DNA from: DASSUW01 sp963789005 | GTDB lineage: Bacteria; Actinomycetota; Thermoleophilia; Solirubrobacterales; Solirubrobacteraceae | Length of the DNA stretch: 64,000 nt | Assembly: GCA_963789005.1 (NCBI GenBank) | Contig: CAWBIZ010000015.1 | Coordinates: forward strand, 682,001 to 746,000 | Direction of reading: 5' to 3' | Shown: piece after piece, positions 1-8,982 of the stretch | How positions within the stretch are numbered: the first letter of the stretch is position 1 | How the letters are laid out: every line of letters begins with the position of its first letter | Program-made: the position numbers and the translations under genes | The notes under the pieces: model-generated | Told to the model about the DNA's origin: nothing | Databases searched by the model: none | Seen by the model: the letters and a program-made list of their open reading frames with translations, nothing else

Positions 1-96
1 CCGAACTCCCCAGCCGGCGGTGCTCCATGGGTTGCCATGCTCGCAGGCTGTCGCTACGCTCGCCCTCAGGTTTCGCTCAATTTCATGGGGGATCAG

Positions 97-2013
97 GTGA
101 AGGCACGTGTTGCTGCCCGCGCGGTTGCTGCCGCAGCGGGCGTTTTCGTGATCGCGGCCGGAACGGCCGGCGCTCATCCGATGGACACCAACGTCACGGA
201 CGACAGCTGGATCAACTCCGGCTTGGCCGTCCACTGGAACTCGCACGGCGCCGCGGGCGCCGAGGCGGGGCGCCAGACCGTGATGCCGCGCGAAGAGGGC
301 CTCGACCTCGTCGGGAGCTTCGACCTCGGCGGCAAGCTCGGCGGCGAGGGCCGCGTGGCCGACGTCTCGGCCAAGGGCAACTACGCCTACCTGACCATGT
401 TCTACGAGCCGGAGTGCGGCCGCGGCGGCGTCCAGGTCGTGGACATCAGCAACCCGGCGAGCCCGAAGGCCGGGGCCTACATCCCCAGCCATGTCGACAC
501 GTTCTCGGGCGAGGGCTCGCAGGTCGTGACGCTCAACACGCCGGCCTTCAAGGGCGACGTCCTGGTCTACCAGAACGAGTGGTGCCCGGGGACGACGAAC
601 GGCGTCGGCGGCATCTCGCTGGTCGACGTGACCAACCCGAAGGCGCCGAAGAAGCTGGTCGAGGGCGCCGGCGACTTCACCAAGCGTGACGGCTCGCAGA
701 GCGGCGGCGTGCCGCAGACGAAGGCCAACCAGACGCACTCGGCCTTCGCCTGGGAGCAGCGCACCGCCTCGGGCGCCAAGACCGGCAAGGTCTTCGTCGT
801 GCTGGTCGACGACCTCGAGGAGCTCGACGTCGACATCCTCGACATCACGGACCCGAGCAAGCCCAAGCTCGTCTCGGAGACCAACCTCGACCAGTTCGCG
901 CAGACGGGCCCCACGCGCCCGCACGGCGACGCGGTCTTCAGCCACGACATGATCGTCAAGCACGTCAGCGGCAGGGACATCATGCTGATGTCGTACTGGG
1001 ACGGCGGCTACGTGACGCTCGACGTCACGAACCCGCTCAGCCCGAAGCCGCTGTCGGACACCGACTTCGCCCCCGCCGATCCGGCGCGCGCGGAGCGGGG
1101 CCAGACGATCACGCCCGAGGGCAACGCCCACCAGGCGGAGTTCACGAACGACAACAAGTACTTCTTCGCCACCGACGAGGACTTCGACCCGTTCCGGGTG
1201 CAGGCCACGTTCACGGGCGGCCCGGCTGCCGGGCGCACGTTCACGGCCATCCAGGGCTCGGACACCAAGATCATCGACAGGGACAGCCCGCTGACGGGGG
1301 ACACCCGCTTCCTCGGCCTCGGCTGTGACGCGGTCGCCCCGGCGGGCGGGGACGTGATCGCGGTGGTCGAGCGCGGCGTGTGCGACTTCCAGGTGAAGCT
1401 CGACAACATCGCCACCGCCGGCTACAAGGGCCTGATCGTGTTCAACCGGACCGGGGAGGACGGCTGCGAGACGCTCGTCTCGATGCTGGCCTCGTCGACC
1501 ACCACGCCGGCGATCTTCGTCTCGCGCCAGGACGGCTTCCGGCTGCTCGGCGTCGAGCCGCCCGCCGGCTACACGTGCGAGACCGACGCGGACGGGGGCG
1601 GCACGGCCACACCGGCAGGGCCCTCGGTGCCCGTCGACGTCTCGGCGGTGTTCGACGGCTGGGGCTACACGCACATGTACCGCACCAACCTCGCCGAGGG
1701 CGCGAAGATGCAGGAGGTCGACTTCTACGCGCCGGAGGAGGGGCAGAGCGAGGCGTTCGCCGACGACTACGGCGACATGACCGTCCACGAGGTCGCCGCC
1801 GACCCGACCAGGCGGCTGATCTACGTCTCGCACTACGCGCTCGGCATGCGCGTGCTGAGCTACAACGACTGCGGCCTGAAGGAGGTCGGTGCCTTCGTGG
1901 AGGCCGGCGGCTCCAACTACTGGGGCGTCGAGGTCCACAGGCTCGGCAACAAGCAGTACATCCTGGGCTCCGACCGCGATCGCGGGCTCCGGATCTTCAC
2001 GTACGCGCCGTAG
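97..2013 (+). CDS. Secreted LVIVD-repeat protein with PA domain
   Basis: Predicted exported protein of about 638 residues. The N-terminus is a signal peptide (basic start, Ala/Val-rich core, AGAHP near the cleavage site). At least four LVIVD-type beta-propeller repeats are visible (VQVVDISNPASPKAG, ISLVDVTNPKAPKK, VDILDITDPSKPKLV, VTLDVTNPLSPKPL). A protease-associated (PA) domain is inserted around residues 420-500 (VVERGVCDFQVKLDNI) before the propeller resumes. GTG 97 is chosen because GGGGGA lies just upstream; ATG 85 and ATG 37 are in frame but lack a ribosome site. LVIVD proteins are surface or secreted propellers with no fixed enzymatic role, so the substrate is unknown. Confidence 0.85.
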   Translation: MKARVAARAVAAAAGVFVIAAGTAGAHPMDTNVTDDSWINSGLAVHWNSHGAAGAEAGRQTVMPREEGLDLVGSFDLGGKLGGEGRVADVSAKGNYAYLTMFYEPECGRGGVQVVDISNPASPKAGAYIPSHVDTFSGEGSQVVTLNTPAFKGDVLVYQNEWCPGTTNGVGGISLVDVTNPKAPKKLVEGAGDFTKRDGSQSGGVPQTKANQTHSAFAWEQRTASGAKTGKVFVVLVDDLEELDVDILDITDPSKPKLVSETNLDQFAQTGPTRPHGDAVFSHDMIVKHVSGRDIMLMSYWDGGYVTLDVTNPLSPKPLSDTDFAPADPARAERGQTITPEGNAHQAEFTNDNKYFFATDEDFDPFRVQATFTGGPAAGRTFTAIQGSDTKIIDRDSPLTGDTRFLGLGCDAVAPAGGDVIAVVERGVCDFQVKLDNIATAGYKGLIVFNRTGEDGCETLVSMLASSTTTPAIFVSRQDGFRLLGVEPPAGYTCETDADGGGTATPAGPSVPVDVSAVFDGWGYTHMYRTNLAEGAKMQEVDFYAPEEGQSEAFADDYGDMTVHEVAADPTRRLIYVSHYALGMRVLSYNDCGLKEVGAFVEAGGSNYWGVEVHRLGNKQYILGSDRDRGLRIFTYAP

Positions 2014-2020
2014 GACGAAC

Positions 2021-2048
2021 GCGGGGCCGGCCTCCGGGCCGGCCCCGC
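2021..2048 (+). terminator. Intrinsic-type hairpin after LVIVD gene
   Basis: A perfect 12-bp GC stem (GCGGGGCCGGCC pairing with GGCCGGCCCCGC) with a TCCG loop lies just after the stop codon. The T-tract is poor (ATAGTCTC), as is usual in high-GC actinobacteria. It separates this gene from acdS. Confidence 0.7.
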
Positions 2049-2062
2049 ATAGTCTCCCGGGG

Positions 2063-3074
2063 ATGAGCCTCGACGCGTTCCCCCGCCACCCGCTGCTCTT
2101 CGGCCCGTCGCCCGTCCACCAGCTCGAGCGCCTGACCGCGCACCTCGGCGGCGCCGACGCTCTGGGCCAAGCGCGACGACTGCAACAGCGGCCTCGCCTA
2201 CGGCGGCAACAAGACGCGCAAGCTCGAGTATCTGGTCGCCGACGCGCTCGCCCAGGGCTGCGACACGCTCGTCTCGATCGGCGGCGTGCAGTCCAACCAC
2301 ACGCGCCAGGTCGCGGCCACCGCCGCGCGCACCGGGATGGGCTGCGTGCTCGTGCAGGAGAGCTGGGTCGACTGGCCGGACGTGACCTACGACCGCGTCG
2401 GCAACATCCTGCTCAGCCGGCTCATGGGCGCCGACGTGCGGCTCGTGCGCGCGGGCTTCGGGATCGGCTTCAAGGAGAGCTGGGAGCAGGCGCTGGCCGA
2501 CGTCGAGGCGGCCGGCGGCAAGCCGTACGCGATCCCGGCCGGCGCGTCCGACCACCGTCTCGGCGGGCTCGGCTTCGCGAGCTGGGCGCGCGAGGTCGAG
2601 GCGCAGGAGCGCGAGCTGGGCGTGTTCTTCGACACGATCGTGGTGTGCGCGGTCACCGGGAGCACGCAGGCGGGCATGGTGGCCGGCTTCGCGGCGGGCG
2701 AGCGGGAGCGGCGCGTGCTCGGCATCGACGGCTCGGCGCGGCCGGCCGAGACGCGCGAGCAGGTCGCGCGCATCGCCCGTGGCACCGCCGAGCTGATCGG
2801 CCTCGGCCGCGAGCTGCGCGACGACGAGATCGAGCTCGACGAGCGCTACCACGCCGGCACGTACGGCATCCCCGACGAGCAGACGCTCGAGGCGATGCGG
2901 CTCGCGGCGCGGCTCGAGGGCATGATCACCGACCCGGTGTACGAGGGGAAGTCGATGGCGGGCATGATCGACCTCGTGGCGAACGGCGAGATCGACCGCG
3001 GATCGACGGTGCTCTACGCCCACCTCGGCGGCCAGCCGGCGCTCAACGCCTACGCATCGCTCTTCTCGACCTAG
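2063..3074 (+). pseudogene. acdS: ACC deaminase, single frameshift
   Basis: 1-aminocyclopropane-1-carboxylate deaminase, a PLP enzyme producing 2-oxobutyrate and ammonia. ATG 2063 opens with the family start (GPSPVHQLERLTAHLGG). After codon GAC 2156-2158 the homology continues one frame later (LWAKRDDCNSGLAYGGNKTR), so G2159 behaves as one extra base. The rest is intact: GGVQSNHTR with the catalytic Ser, DPVYEGKSM and LYAHLGGQPALN fit AcdS better than D-cysteine desulfhydrase. Restored length is about 336 residues, normal for the family. Either a real disabling mutation or, given four similar cases in this window, an assembly insertion. Confidence 0.85.
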
Positions 3075-3151
3075 CGGTACGGCTAGCCCGCCTTAACCAG
3101 CGGCGGGACCCGCGCTACGCTCGTTCGAGCGCGCACCTGCGGGCGGGACGA

Positions 3152-4069
3152 ATGGCCGTGACGATCGACACCTTCGAGCACGAGGCTCTCTTCTACGAGG
3201 GAGTCGACGGCTTCGTCGCCGGCACGCTGCCGTTCCTGCGTGAAGGCGTGGACGCCGGCGAGGCGATGCTCGTCGCCGTCGGCCCGGAGAAGATCGCGCG
3301 CCTGCAGGCAGCCCTCGGCGGCGACGCGGACGCCGTCCAGTTCGCCGACATGACGGTGCTCGGCCGCAACCCCGGGCGCATCATCTCCGCCTGGTGGGAC
3401 TTCGTCGACGAGCACCCGCAGCGGACCCTGCGCGGGATCGGCGAGCCCGTCTGGGCCGGTCGCGGCGCCGCCGAGCTCGTCGAGTGCCAGCTGCACGAGT
3501 CGCTGCTCAACGTCGCCTTCGCCGACACCGGGCCGTTCCGCCTGCTATGCCCGTACGACGTCGCGGCGCTGGGCGACGGCGCCGTCCACGAGGCGCGCTG
3601 CAGCCATCCGATCGTGGACGCGCACGAGAGCTCGCACTATCGCGGCGCCGAGCGGCTCCTGACGCCGTTCGAGACCACGCTGCCGGTTCCCACCGCAGCC
3701 GCCACCACCAGGGGCTTCGACGCCGACAGCCTGGAGGAGGTCCGCGCCACCGTCGCCGACTGCGCCGATCGTGCTGGCCTCGGCCGCGCCCGCGCCGCCG
3801 ACCTCGTGCTGGCCGTCAACGAGGCGGCGGCCAACAGCGTCGTGCACGGCGGGGGCCACGGCGTCCTCCGCGCCTGGCGCGAGAACGGCGCGCTCGTCTG
3901 CGAGGTCCGCGACCGCGGCCGGATCGCCGACCCGCTCGTCGGCCGTCGCCGGCCGGCGCTCGATGCGCCGACCGGTCGCGGCGTGTGGATCGCGCACCAG
4001 ACGTGCGATCTGGTGCAGCTGCGCTCCGGTGCCGACGGCACCGTCGTGCGCATGCACATGTCCGCCTGA
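3152..4069 (+). CDS. MEDS-domain anti-sigma regulatory factor kinase
   Basis: 305-residue cytoplasmic regulator. Residues 1-175 resemble the MEDS sensory domain (HEALFYEGVDGFVAGTLPFL, then a region with RLLCPYD). Residues 190-305 form an RsbW-type HATPase (LVLAVNEAAANSVVHGGG as the N box; EVRDRGRIADPL and GRGVWIAHQTCDLVQL for the ATP-binding loops). Such proteins are anti-sigma factors or partner-switching kinases in stress signalling. No anti-anti-sigma or sigma gene is adjacent, so the partner is unknown. The start was chosen at ATG 3152, preceded by GGGCGGGA. Confidence 0.8.
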   Translation: MAVTIDTFEHEALFYEGVDGFVAGTLPFLREGVDAGEAMLVAVGPEKIARLQAALGGDADAVQFADMTVLGRNPGRIISAWWDFVDEHPQRTLRGIGEPVWAGRGAAELVECQLHESLLNVAFADTGPFRLLCPYDVAALGDGAVHEARCSHPIVDAHESSHYRGAERLLTPFETTLPVPTAAATTRGFDADSLEEVRATVADCADRAGLGRARAADLVLAVNEAAANSVVHGGGHGVLRAWRENGALVCEVRDRGRIADPLVGRRRPALDAPTGRGVWIAHQTCDLVQLRSGADGTVVRMHMSA

Positions 4070-4120
4070 CCTGGGGGAGGAGCCGAGCCCGGAGGCCGGC
4101 CGATCGTCTGCGGTTGCTAT

Positions 4121-4158
4121 TCCTACGTATCTTAGGTAATATCCTAAGTCCACTAGGA
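4121..4158 (+). promoter_or_regulatory. Nested palindromic operator/promoter of MBL-TetR pair
   Basis: An AT-rich island just before the MBL gene contains the inverted repeat CTTAGGTAATATCCTAAG (4131-4148) with perfect 6-bp arms, flanked by a second outer pair TCCTA (4121) and TAGGA (4154). The central TAATAT can serve as a -10. Because a TetR-family gene ends the same operon, autoregulation through this site is the simplest reading; this is inferred. Confidence 0.6.
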
Positions 4159-4168
4159 AAGAGGAATC

Positions 4169-4847
4169 GTGAAAGCCCGTCCCGTCACCCCGAATCTCAT
4201 CCGACTCACCCGCCTGCGCCTCGTCAACGCCTACCTCGTGCGCGAGGACGACGGCTTCACGCTCGTCGACACCACGATCAAGGGCCAGGCCGACGCCCTG
4301 ATCGCCGCGGCGCGCGACGCCGGCGGCGAGATCCGCCGGATCGCCCTGACCCACGGCCACGGCGATCACGTCGGCTCGCTCGACGAGCTGAAGCGAGCAG
4401 CTCGGCGAGGCGGTCGAGGTGCTGATGCCCGAGATCGACGCGCGCATCCACGCGGGCGAGCAGGTGGTCGAGGGCAAGCTCCCCGGCGGCTGGCCGAAGC
4501 TGCAGACGGTGCCGGACGTGCGGCTCCGCCCCGGCGACCGCGTCGGCAGTCTCGAGGTCGTCGCCAACCCCGGCCACACGCCGGGTCACGTGGCGTTCCT
4601 CGACACCCGCGATCGCAGCGTGATCGCCGGCGACACGTTCACGACGATCGGGCGGCCCGAGGTCGCGAGCCATCGCAACCTGCGCTTCCCGCTGGCCGCG
4701 GGAGCCACCTGGGACGGGGCGAAGACGCTGGAGTCGGCACGGGCGCTGCGGGCGCTCGACCCGACCGTGCTCGCCGTCGGCCACGGAGGCCCGCTGCGCG
4801 ACCCCGGCGCGGCGATGGACGCGGCGATCGCGCGCGCCGACCGCTGA
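4169..4847 (+). pseudogene. MBL-fold hydrolase, single frameshift
   Basis: Metallo-beta-lactamase-fold hydrolase of about 225 residues when the frame is restored. GTG 4169 follows a good AGGAAAGAGGAA ribosome site. The metal motif HGHGDH (THGHGDHVGSLDELKR) lies before the break. At about G4397 the homology moves one frame on (QLGEAVEVLMPEIDARI) and includes NPGHTPGHVAFLDT, AGDTF and VGHGGPL. One extra base explains it. The stop overlaps the ATG of the TetR gene (TGATG), so the pair is translationally coupled. The substrate cannot be told. Confidence 0.8.
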
Positions 4848-5410
4848 TGCCGCGCGCCGGGCTCGACACCGACGCCGTTGTGGCGGCCGCGGCGGAGCTG
4901 GCAGACGCCGAGGGCCTCGAGGCGGTCACGCTCGCCCGCCTCGCGGCGCACCTCGGCGTTCGCTCGCCGTCGCTGTACGTGCACGTCGGCGGCCTCGCCG
5001 ACCTGCGCGCCCGCCTGGCCGCGCGGGGCGCGCTCGAGCTGGCGGACGCGCTCCAGGCCGCGGCCGCCGGCCGCTCGCAGGGGGACGCCCTGGCGGCCGT
5101 CGCCGGCGTCTACCGCGCCTACGCCCGCGAGCATCCGGGCGCGTACGCCGCGATGCAGCGGGCGGCGGACGTCCCGGCCGTCGTGGCCGCGCGCGTCGTC
5201 GACGTGTTCCGGGCGGTCCTGCGCGGCTACGGCCTGCAGGACGACGACGCGATCCACGCCACGCGGGTCGTGCGGGCGGCCCTGCACGGCTTCGCCGCGC
5301 TCGAGGTCGCCGACGGCTTCGGGCTCCCGCTCGACGTCGACGAGAGCTTCGCGCGGCTGGTCGCGACGCTCGACCGCGGGCTGGCTACGGCACCTGGACC
5401 GGGAAGGTGA
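4847..5410 (+). CDS. TetR/AcrR-family regulator
   Basis: 187-residue repressor-type regulator. The N-terminal helix-turn-helix is clear (LEAVTLARLAAHLGVRSPSLYVHVGG), followed by an all-helical ligand domain of the TetR_C_33/WHG type (DDAIHATRVVRAALHGFAALEVADGFG). It is the second gene of the MBL operon and overlaps it by one base, so it probably regulates that operon through the palindrome at 4121-4158. Its 3' end overlaps the convergent protease gene by 26 bp. Confidence 0.85.
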   Translation: MPRAGLDTDAVVAAAAELADAEGLEAVTLARLAAHLGVRSPSLYVHVGGLADLRARLAARGALELADALQAAAAGRSQGDALAAVAGVYRAYAREHPGAYAAMQRAADVPAVVAARVVDVFRAVLRGYGLQDDDAIHATRVVRAALHGFAALEVADGFGLPLDVDESFARLVATLDRGLATAPGPGR

Positions 5411-6359
5411 CGGGCGCGCTCAGGCGGCCGACGCCGTCCTCGGCCCAGACCGAGACGCAGTGGCTCCCGGGGGCCTGGGCGAAGAGCGTCGTCGTCTGCG
5501 TCGCGCCCACGGCGACGGTCCACGCGTCGCTGTAGAGCGAGTCCGTGGGGCACGCTCCGGGCGCGATCGTCGCCGAGTACCGCTCCTGCCGGCGGCGCAT
5601 GAACGGCAGCCGCGGTGGCTGCACAGGCCGCAGGAAGCTGACGTCGACCTGCCCGAAGCCCGCCGGGGAGGGCGTGGCGACGAGGTTGGCCACCGGCGCC
5701 GGCGGCTGCAGGAGCTCGCACACCCGCTCGGGCCGCGGCTTGACCCGACCGCCGTAGAGCCTGACCGCGCCGCGGACGTCGTCGGCCTCGAGCAGGCGGC
5801 AGTGCCAGCGCCACTCGGGCTGCGACGGGCAGCCCGCCGGCGCCAGCCCGGTCGTCGCGGGGTTCATGGTCGCGCAGCGACGGCCCTCGTGACCCAGCCC
5901 GAGCACGTGCCCGAGCTCGTGCGCGACCACGAGCGCCTGGCCCCAGCGGCTGCAGAACGCGTTGGTCGAGCGCGGGCGCGGGATGACGACCTCGGCGCGC
6001 GCCACCCGGCCCGACGCGTCGTAGAGCGGCTGGGCGTACGCGAAGCCCAGGCACTCGCGCGTCGGGAAGTAGCGGATCACGAGCCGCGCCCGGCTGCGGC
6101 TGGTCTCGACGAACTTCACCTTCGCGCCGCTCTCGTTCCACGCCTTGACGGCGCGCTCGACCGCCCAGCGGCTCTTGCGCGCGGCGTTGTAGTAGCGGAT
6201 GCGGCCGCTCGACCAGCGCCAGCCGGCGAACTTGAACGCCGCGTGCGCTTGCGGCGCGGCGGCGGGCCCGTCGAACGGCGTCACCGTGCGCGCGGTCGCC
6301 GGCGCCGAGGTCAGCAGCAGCGCCGCGAGGGCAAGCACGAGGATCCGTCCGGCGCGCAC
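5385..6359 (-). CDS. Secreted matrixin-type zinc metalloprotease
   Basis: 324-residue exported protease. A signal peptide (RILVLALAALLLTSAPATA) precedes a catalytic domain with the extended metzincin zinc site HELGHVLGLGHE (about residues 167-178) and a Met-turn region CATMNPATTG, typical of M10/M57 families. The C-terminal 90 residues look like a fibronectin- or Ig-like beta domain (VANLVATPSPAGFGQVDVSF). No obvious pro-domain cysteine switch is seen. Secreted peptidase acting outside the cell; target unknown. Convergent with the TetR gene. Confidence 0.85.
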   Translation of the reverse strand: MRAGRILVLALAALLLTSAPATARTVTPFDGPAAAPQAHAAFKFAGWRWSSGRIRYYNAARKSRWAVERAVKAWNESGAKVKFVETSRSRARLVIRYFPTRECLGFAYAQPLYDASGRVARAEVVIPRPRSTNAFCSRWGQALVVAHELGHVLGLGHEGRRCATMNPATTGLAPAGCPSQPEWRWHCRLLEADDVRGAVRLYGGRVKPRPERVCELLQPPAPVANLVATPSPAGFGQVDVSFLRPVQPPRLPFMRRRQERYSATIAPGACPTDSLYSDAWTVAVGATQTTTLFAQAPGSHCVSVWAEDGVGRLSAPVTFPVQVP

Positions 6360-6382
6360 GAGGCCGCCACTGTAGTGCGCGC

Positions 6383-6832
6383 TCAGGTGAGCGGGCGGTC
6401 GCCGATCCAGTAGCGCGGGCCGGGGCCCAGGCCGGCCGCCCGGTCACCGGCATTGGACAGCTTGCAGCGGTCGAGCGAGAGGCAGCCGCAGCCGATGCAC
6501 TCCGTCAGGCCGGCCTTGAGGCGCTCGAGCTCGGCGATCCGGTCGTCGATGCGCTCGCTCCACTGCCGCGAGAGGCGCGACCAGTCGCGCCGCTTGGGCA
6601 CGCGGTCGGGTGGCAGCTTGGCGAGCTCGACGCCGATCTCGTCGAGCGTCAGGCCGACGCGCTGGGCGAACACGATGAACGCGATCCGCCGCAGGACCGC
6701 CCGCGGGTAGCGCCGGTGCCCGGAGCCCGCCCGCTCCGACGCGATCAGGGCCCGCTCCTCGTAGAAGCGCAGCGCGGACGCCGCCACGCCGCTGCGCCGC
6801 GCGACCTCGCCGATGGTCATGAGGTCGGTCAC
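6383..6832 (-). CDS. soxR: SoxR redox-sensing MerR-family activator
   Basis: 149-residue MerR-family regulator with winged helix (TIGEVARRSGVAASALRFYEE), dimerisation helix and the [2Fe-2S]-binding loop CIGCGCLSLDRC, which defines SoxR. GTG 6832 gives VTDLMTIGEV; ATG 6820 is an alternative start. It is transcribed away from a DUF5519 gene, and the shared 63-bp gap carries a SoxR-type operator. In actinobacteria SoxR responds to redox-active compounds rather than running a superoxide regulon. Confidence 0.93.
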   Translation of the reverse strand: MTDLMTIGEVARRSGVAASALRFYEERALIASERAGSGHRRYPRAVLRRIAFIVFAQRVGLTLDEIGVELAKLPPDRVPKRRDWSRLSRQWSERIDDRIAELERLKAGLTECIGCGCLSLDRCKLSNAGDRAAGLGPGPRYWIGDRPLT

Positions 6833-6858
6833 GGCGTGCAGCAAACCACGACTCGGGC

Positions 6859-6889
6859 TTGACTTCAAGTTCGCTTGAACTTGTAGTCT
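6859..6889 (+). promoter_or_regulatory. SoxR-type promoter with 19-bp spacer
   Basis: A -35 TTGACT (6859-6864) and -10 TAGTCT (6884-6889) are separated by 19 bp, the overlong spacing typical of MerR/SoxR-activated promoters. Inside it is the dyad CTTCAAG-TTCG-CTTGAAC (6863-6880), which matches the SoxR box layout CTCAAG-TTAA-CTTGAG in arm and centre length. It points towards the DUF5519 gene. Confidence 0.85.
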
Positions 6890-6895
6890 CGGGTC

Positions 6896-7210
6896 ATGAC
6901 AGCGAGCGAGCAGATCACCGCGGAGGTCACGAGGTGGCCGGGCGTCGAGGCCGGCACCGGCGAGCGCGGCGAGTTCGGGTTCAGGGTCAACGGCGCGGAG
7001 ATCGGCCACCTGCACGGCGACCGCGCCGCGCACTTCGGCTTCCCGCGCGACGTCGGCGCCGAGCTGCGCGAGCAGGGCCGCGTCGGCCCGCACCCCGTCA
7101 ACCCGCACTCGACCAAGCTGGCGGCGCGCCGGATCGAGGGCGAGGACGACGTGCGCGACGTGATCGCGCTGATGCGGCTCAACTACGACCGCGTGGCGGG
7201 CGGGCGATGA
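6896..7210 (+). CDS. DUF5519 luciferase-domain protein
   Basis: 104-residue protein of the DUF5519 ('luciferase family') group, recognised from EIGHLHGDRAAHFGFPR, the HPVNPHSTKLAARR stretch and the C-terminal helix DVIALMRLNYDRV. No catalytic residues are established for the family. It starts 7 bp after a SoxR-type -10, so its mRNA is nearly leaderless, and it overlaps the next gene (ATGA). It is therefore a predicted direct SoxR target. Confidence 0.8.
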   Translation: MTASEQITAEVTRWPGVEAGTGERGEFGFRVNGAEIGHLHGDRAAHFGFPRDVGAELREQGRVGPHPVNPHSTKLAARRIEGEDDVRDVIALMRLNYDRVAGGR

Positions 7211-7824
7211 GCGTCGTCGAGTCGGCGATCGCAGGACTGCGCGCGTCCGCGCCGGAGCCGCTGCCGTTCGCGCCGTCGCTGCACATCCGGGCGTTCGTGC
7301 TCGAGCGCCCCCGCGGGGACCTGCTGGTGTACAGCACGAGCGGGGTCGAGGCGGACTCGGCTACGCGCCAGTACCTCAACCACGGGCACGAGGCGCTGTT
7401 TCTCTCTGCCACGGTGGCGGCGCCGCTGTTCGTCCACGAGGCCGACCGCGCAGGGATCCACCGGCACGTGCGCGCGACCTTCTCCCGCCGCCACACGCTC
7501 GACGACGACTTCGAGGCGATCCCGACCCCGGGCCACACCCCCGGCGCCACGGCCTACCTATGGGACAACGGCGACCAGCGGCTGCTGTTCACCGGCGACA
7601 CGCTCTACCTACGCGACGGCGAGTGGGTCGCGGCGGTGCTCGACTCCAGCGACCGCGAGGCCTACGTCCAGAGCCTGGAGCTGATCCGCGAGCTCGACTT
7701 CGACGTCCTCGTCCCGTGGGCGGCGAGCGCCGGCCAGCCCGACCACGCGCTCACCGACCGCGCCGACACCCGGCGCCGCATCGACGCGATCATCGAGCGC
7801 GTGCGGGCGGGCGGGAGCCACTGA
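7207..7824 (+). CDS. MBL-fold protein lacking first metal motif
   Basis: 205-residue MBL-superfamily protein, coupled to the DUF5519 gene by ATGA. It keeps TPGHTPGATAYLWD and FTGDTLY but in place of HxHxDH shows YLNHGHEALFLS, so the usual dinuclear metal site is incomplete. It may bind one metal or be non-hydrolytic. Shared control by the SoxR-type promoter suggests a redox or xenobiotic role; this is inference. Confidence 0.8.
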   Translation: MSVVESAIAGLRASAPEPLPFAPSLHIRAFVLERPRGDLLVYSTSGVEADSATRQYLNHGHEALFLSATVAAPLFVHEADRAGIHRHVRATFSRRHTLDDDFEAIPTPGHTPGATAYLWDNGDQRLLFTGDTLYLRDGEWVAAVLDSSDREAYVQSLELIRELDFDVLVPWAASAGQPDHALTDRADTRRRIDAIIERVRAGGSH

Positions 7825-7878
7825 CGCGAGGCAGTTCGGCGGAGTGCCCGTCCTCGGCTGGGGGTATGGCACTCGGGT

Positions 7879-8982
7879 ATGGCCGAGCGCGGCGCGAGAC
7901 CCAACGTTCCGGCCTGGCGCCTGAAGATGCTGCGGGCAGTGCGGGCGTTCTTCACGCCGCTGATGCCCGACGACTACCTCGAGCTCATCAACCCGCTGTG
8001 GTCCACGCAGGAGCTGCGGGGCCGGATCGAGAGGATCGAACGCGAGACGGCGGATGCCGTCACCGTGGTGATCAAGCCGGGCTGGGAGTGGGAGGGCCAC
8101 CGACCCGGCCAGTACCTGCGCGTCGGCTTCGCGGTCGACGGCAAGCACCACTGGCGCGCCTACTCGATCACCTCGGATCCCGGCCGGCCGGACGGCTTCA
8201 TCAGCATCACGCCGAAGCTGCTGGAGACCGGCGCGGTCACGCCGTACGTGGTCCGCGAGGCCACGCCGGGAACGATCGTGCGCCTCGGCGGCGTGGAGGG
8301 GACGTTCGTGCTGCCGGAGGAGGTTCCCGAGCGGCTGCTGTTCATCAGCGCCGGGAGCGGGATCACGCCGATCATGGCCATGCTGCGCAGCCTCGACCGC
8401 GACGGCGACCTGCGCGACGTCGTCCACCTGCACTCGGCCCGGACCGAGGACGACATCATCTTCGGCGGCCAGCTCCGGCGGCTGGACGAGCGCCACCACG
8501 GATACCGGCTCGAGAAGCAGCTCACGCGCGAGCATGGCCGCCTCACGCCCTCCGACCTGGATGCGCTGTGCCCCGACTGGCGCGAGCGCGAGGCCTTCGT
8601 CTCCGGCCCCGGCGCGATGCTCGACGCGCTGACCGAGCACTGGGAGCAGGCGGGCGGCGACCCTGGCCGGCTGCACATGGAGCGCTTCCAGCCGATCGCC
8701 GGCCACGGCGACGGGGAACACGGCGCCGGCGGGGTCATCCGCTTCCTCCGCAGTAACGTGGAGGCCGAGTCGGACGGCGATACGCCGATCCTCGTCGCGG
8801 GCGAGGCGGCAGGCGCGTCGCTGCCCTTCGGGTGCCGGATGGGCATCTGCCACACCTGCGTCGGCCGGCTCTGCTCCGGTCGGATCCGTGACCTGCGAAG
8901 CGGTCAGGTGCACGGCTCCGACGGCGAGATGGTCCGTACCTGTGTCAACGCGCCCGAGGGCGCAGTGGAGATTGAACTGTGA
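7879..8982 (+). CDS. Ferredoxin reductase for desaturase
   Basis: 367-residue three-domain electron-transfer flavoprotein: FAD-binding barrel (GQYLRVGF, RAYSITSD), NAD(P)-binding domain (LLFISAGSGITPIMAMLR) and C-terminal plant-type [2Fe-2S] ferredoxin (CRMGICHTCVGRLC with a later Cys in RTCVN). It overlaps the following desaturase by four bases (GTGA). The layout matches the mycobacterial Rv3230c-DesA3 pair, where the reductase passes electrons to a membrane stearoyl desaturase. Confidence 0.9.
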   Translation: MAERGARPNVPAWRLKMLRAVRAFFTPLMPDDYLELINPLWSTQELRGRIERIERETADAVTVVIKPGWEWEGHRPGQYLRVGFAVDGKHHWRAYSITSDPGRPDGFISITPKLLETGAVTPYVVREATPGTIVRLGGVEGTFVLPEEVPERLLFISAGSGITPIMAMLRSLDRDGDLRDVVHLHSARTEDDIIFGGQLRRLDERHHGYRLEKQLTREHGRLTPSDLDALCPDWREREAFVSGPGAMLDALTEHWEQAGGDPGRLHMERFQPIAGHGDGEHGAGGVIRFLRSNVEAESDGDTPILVAGEAAGASLPFGCRMGICHTCVGRLCSGRIRDLRSGQVHGSDGEMVRTCVNAPEGAVEIEL

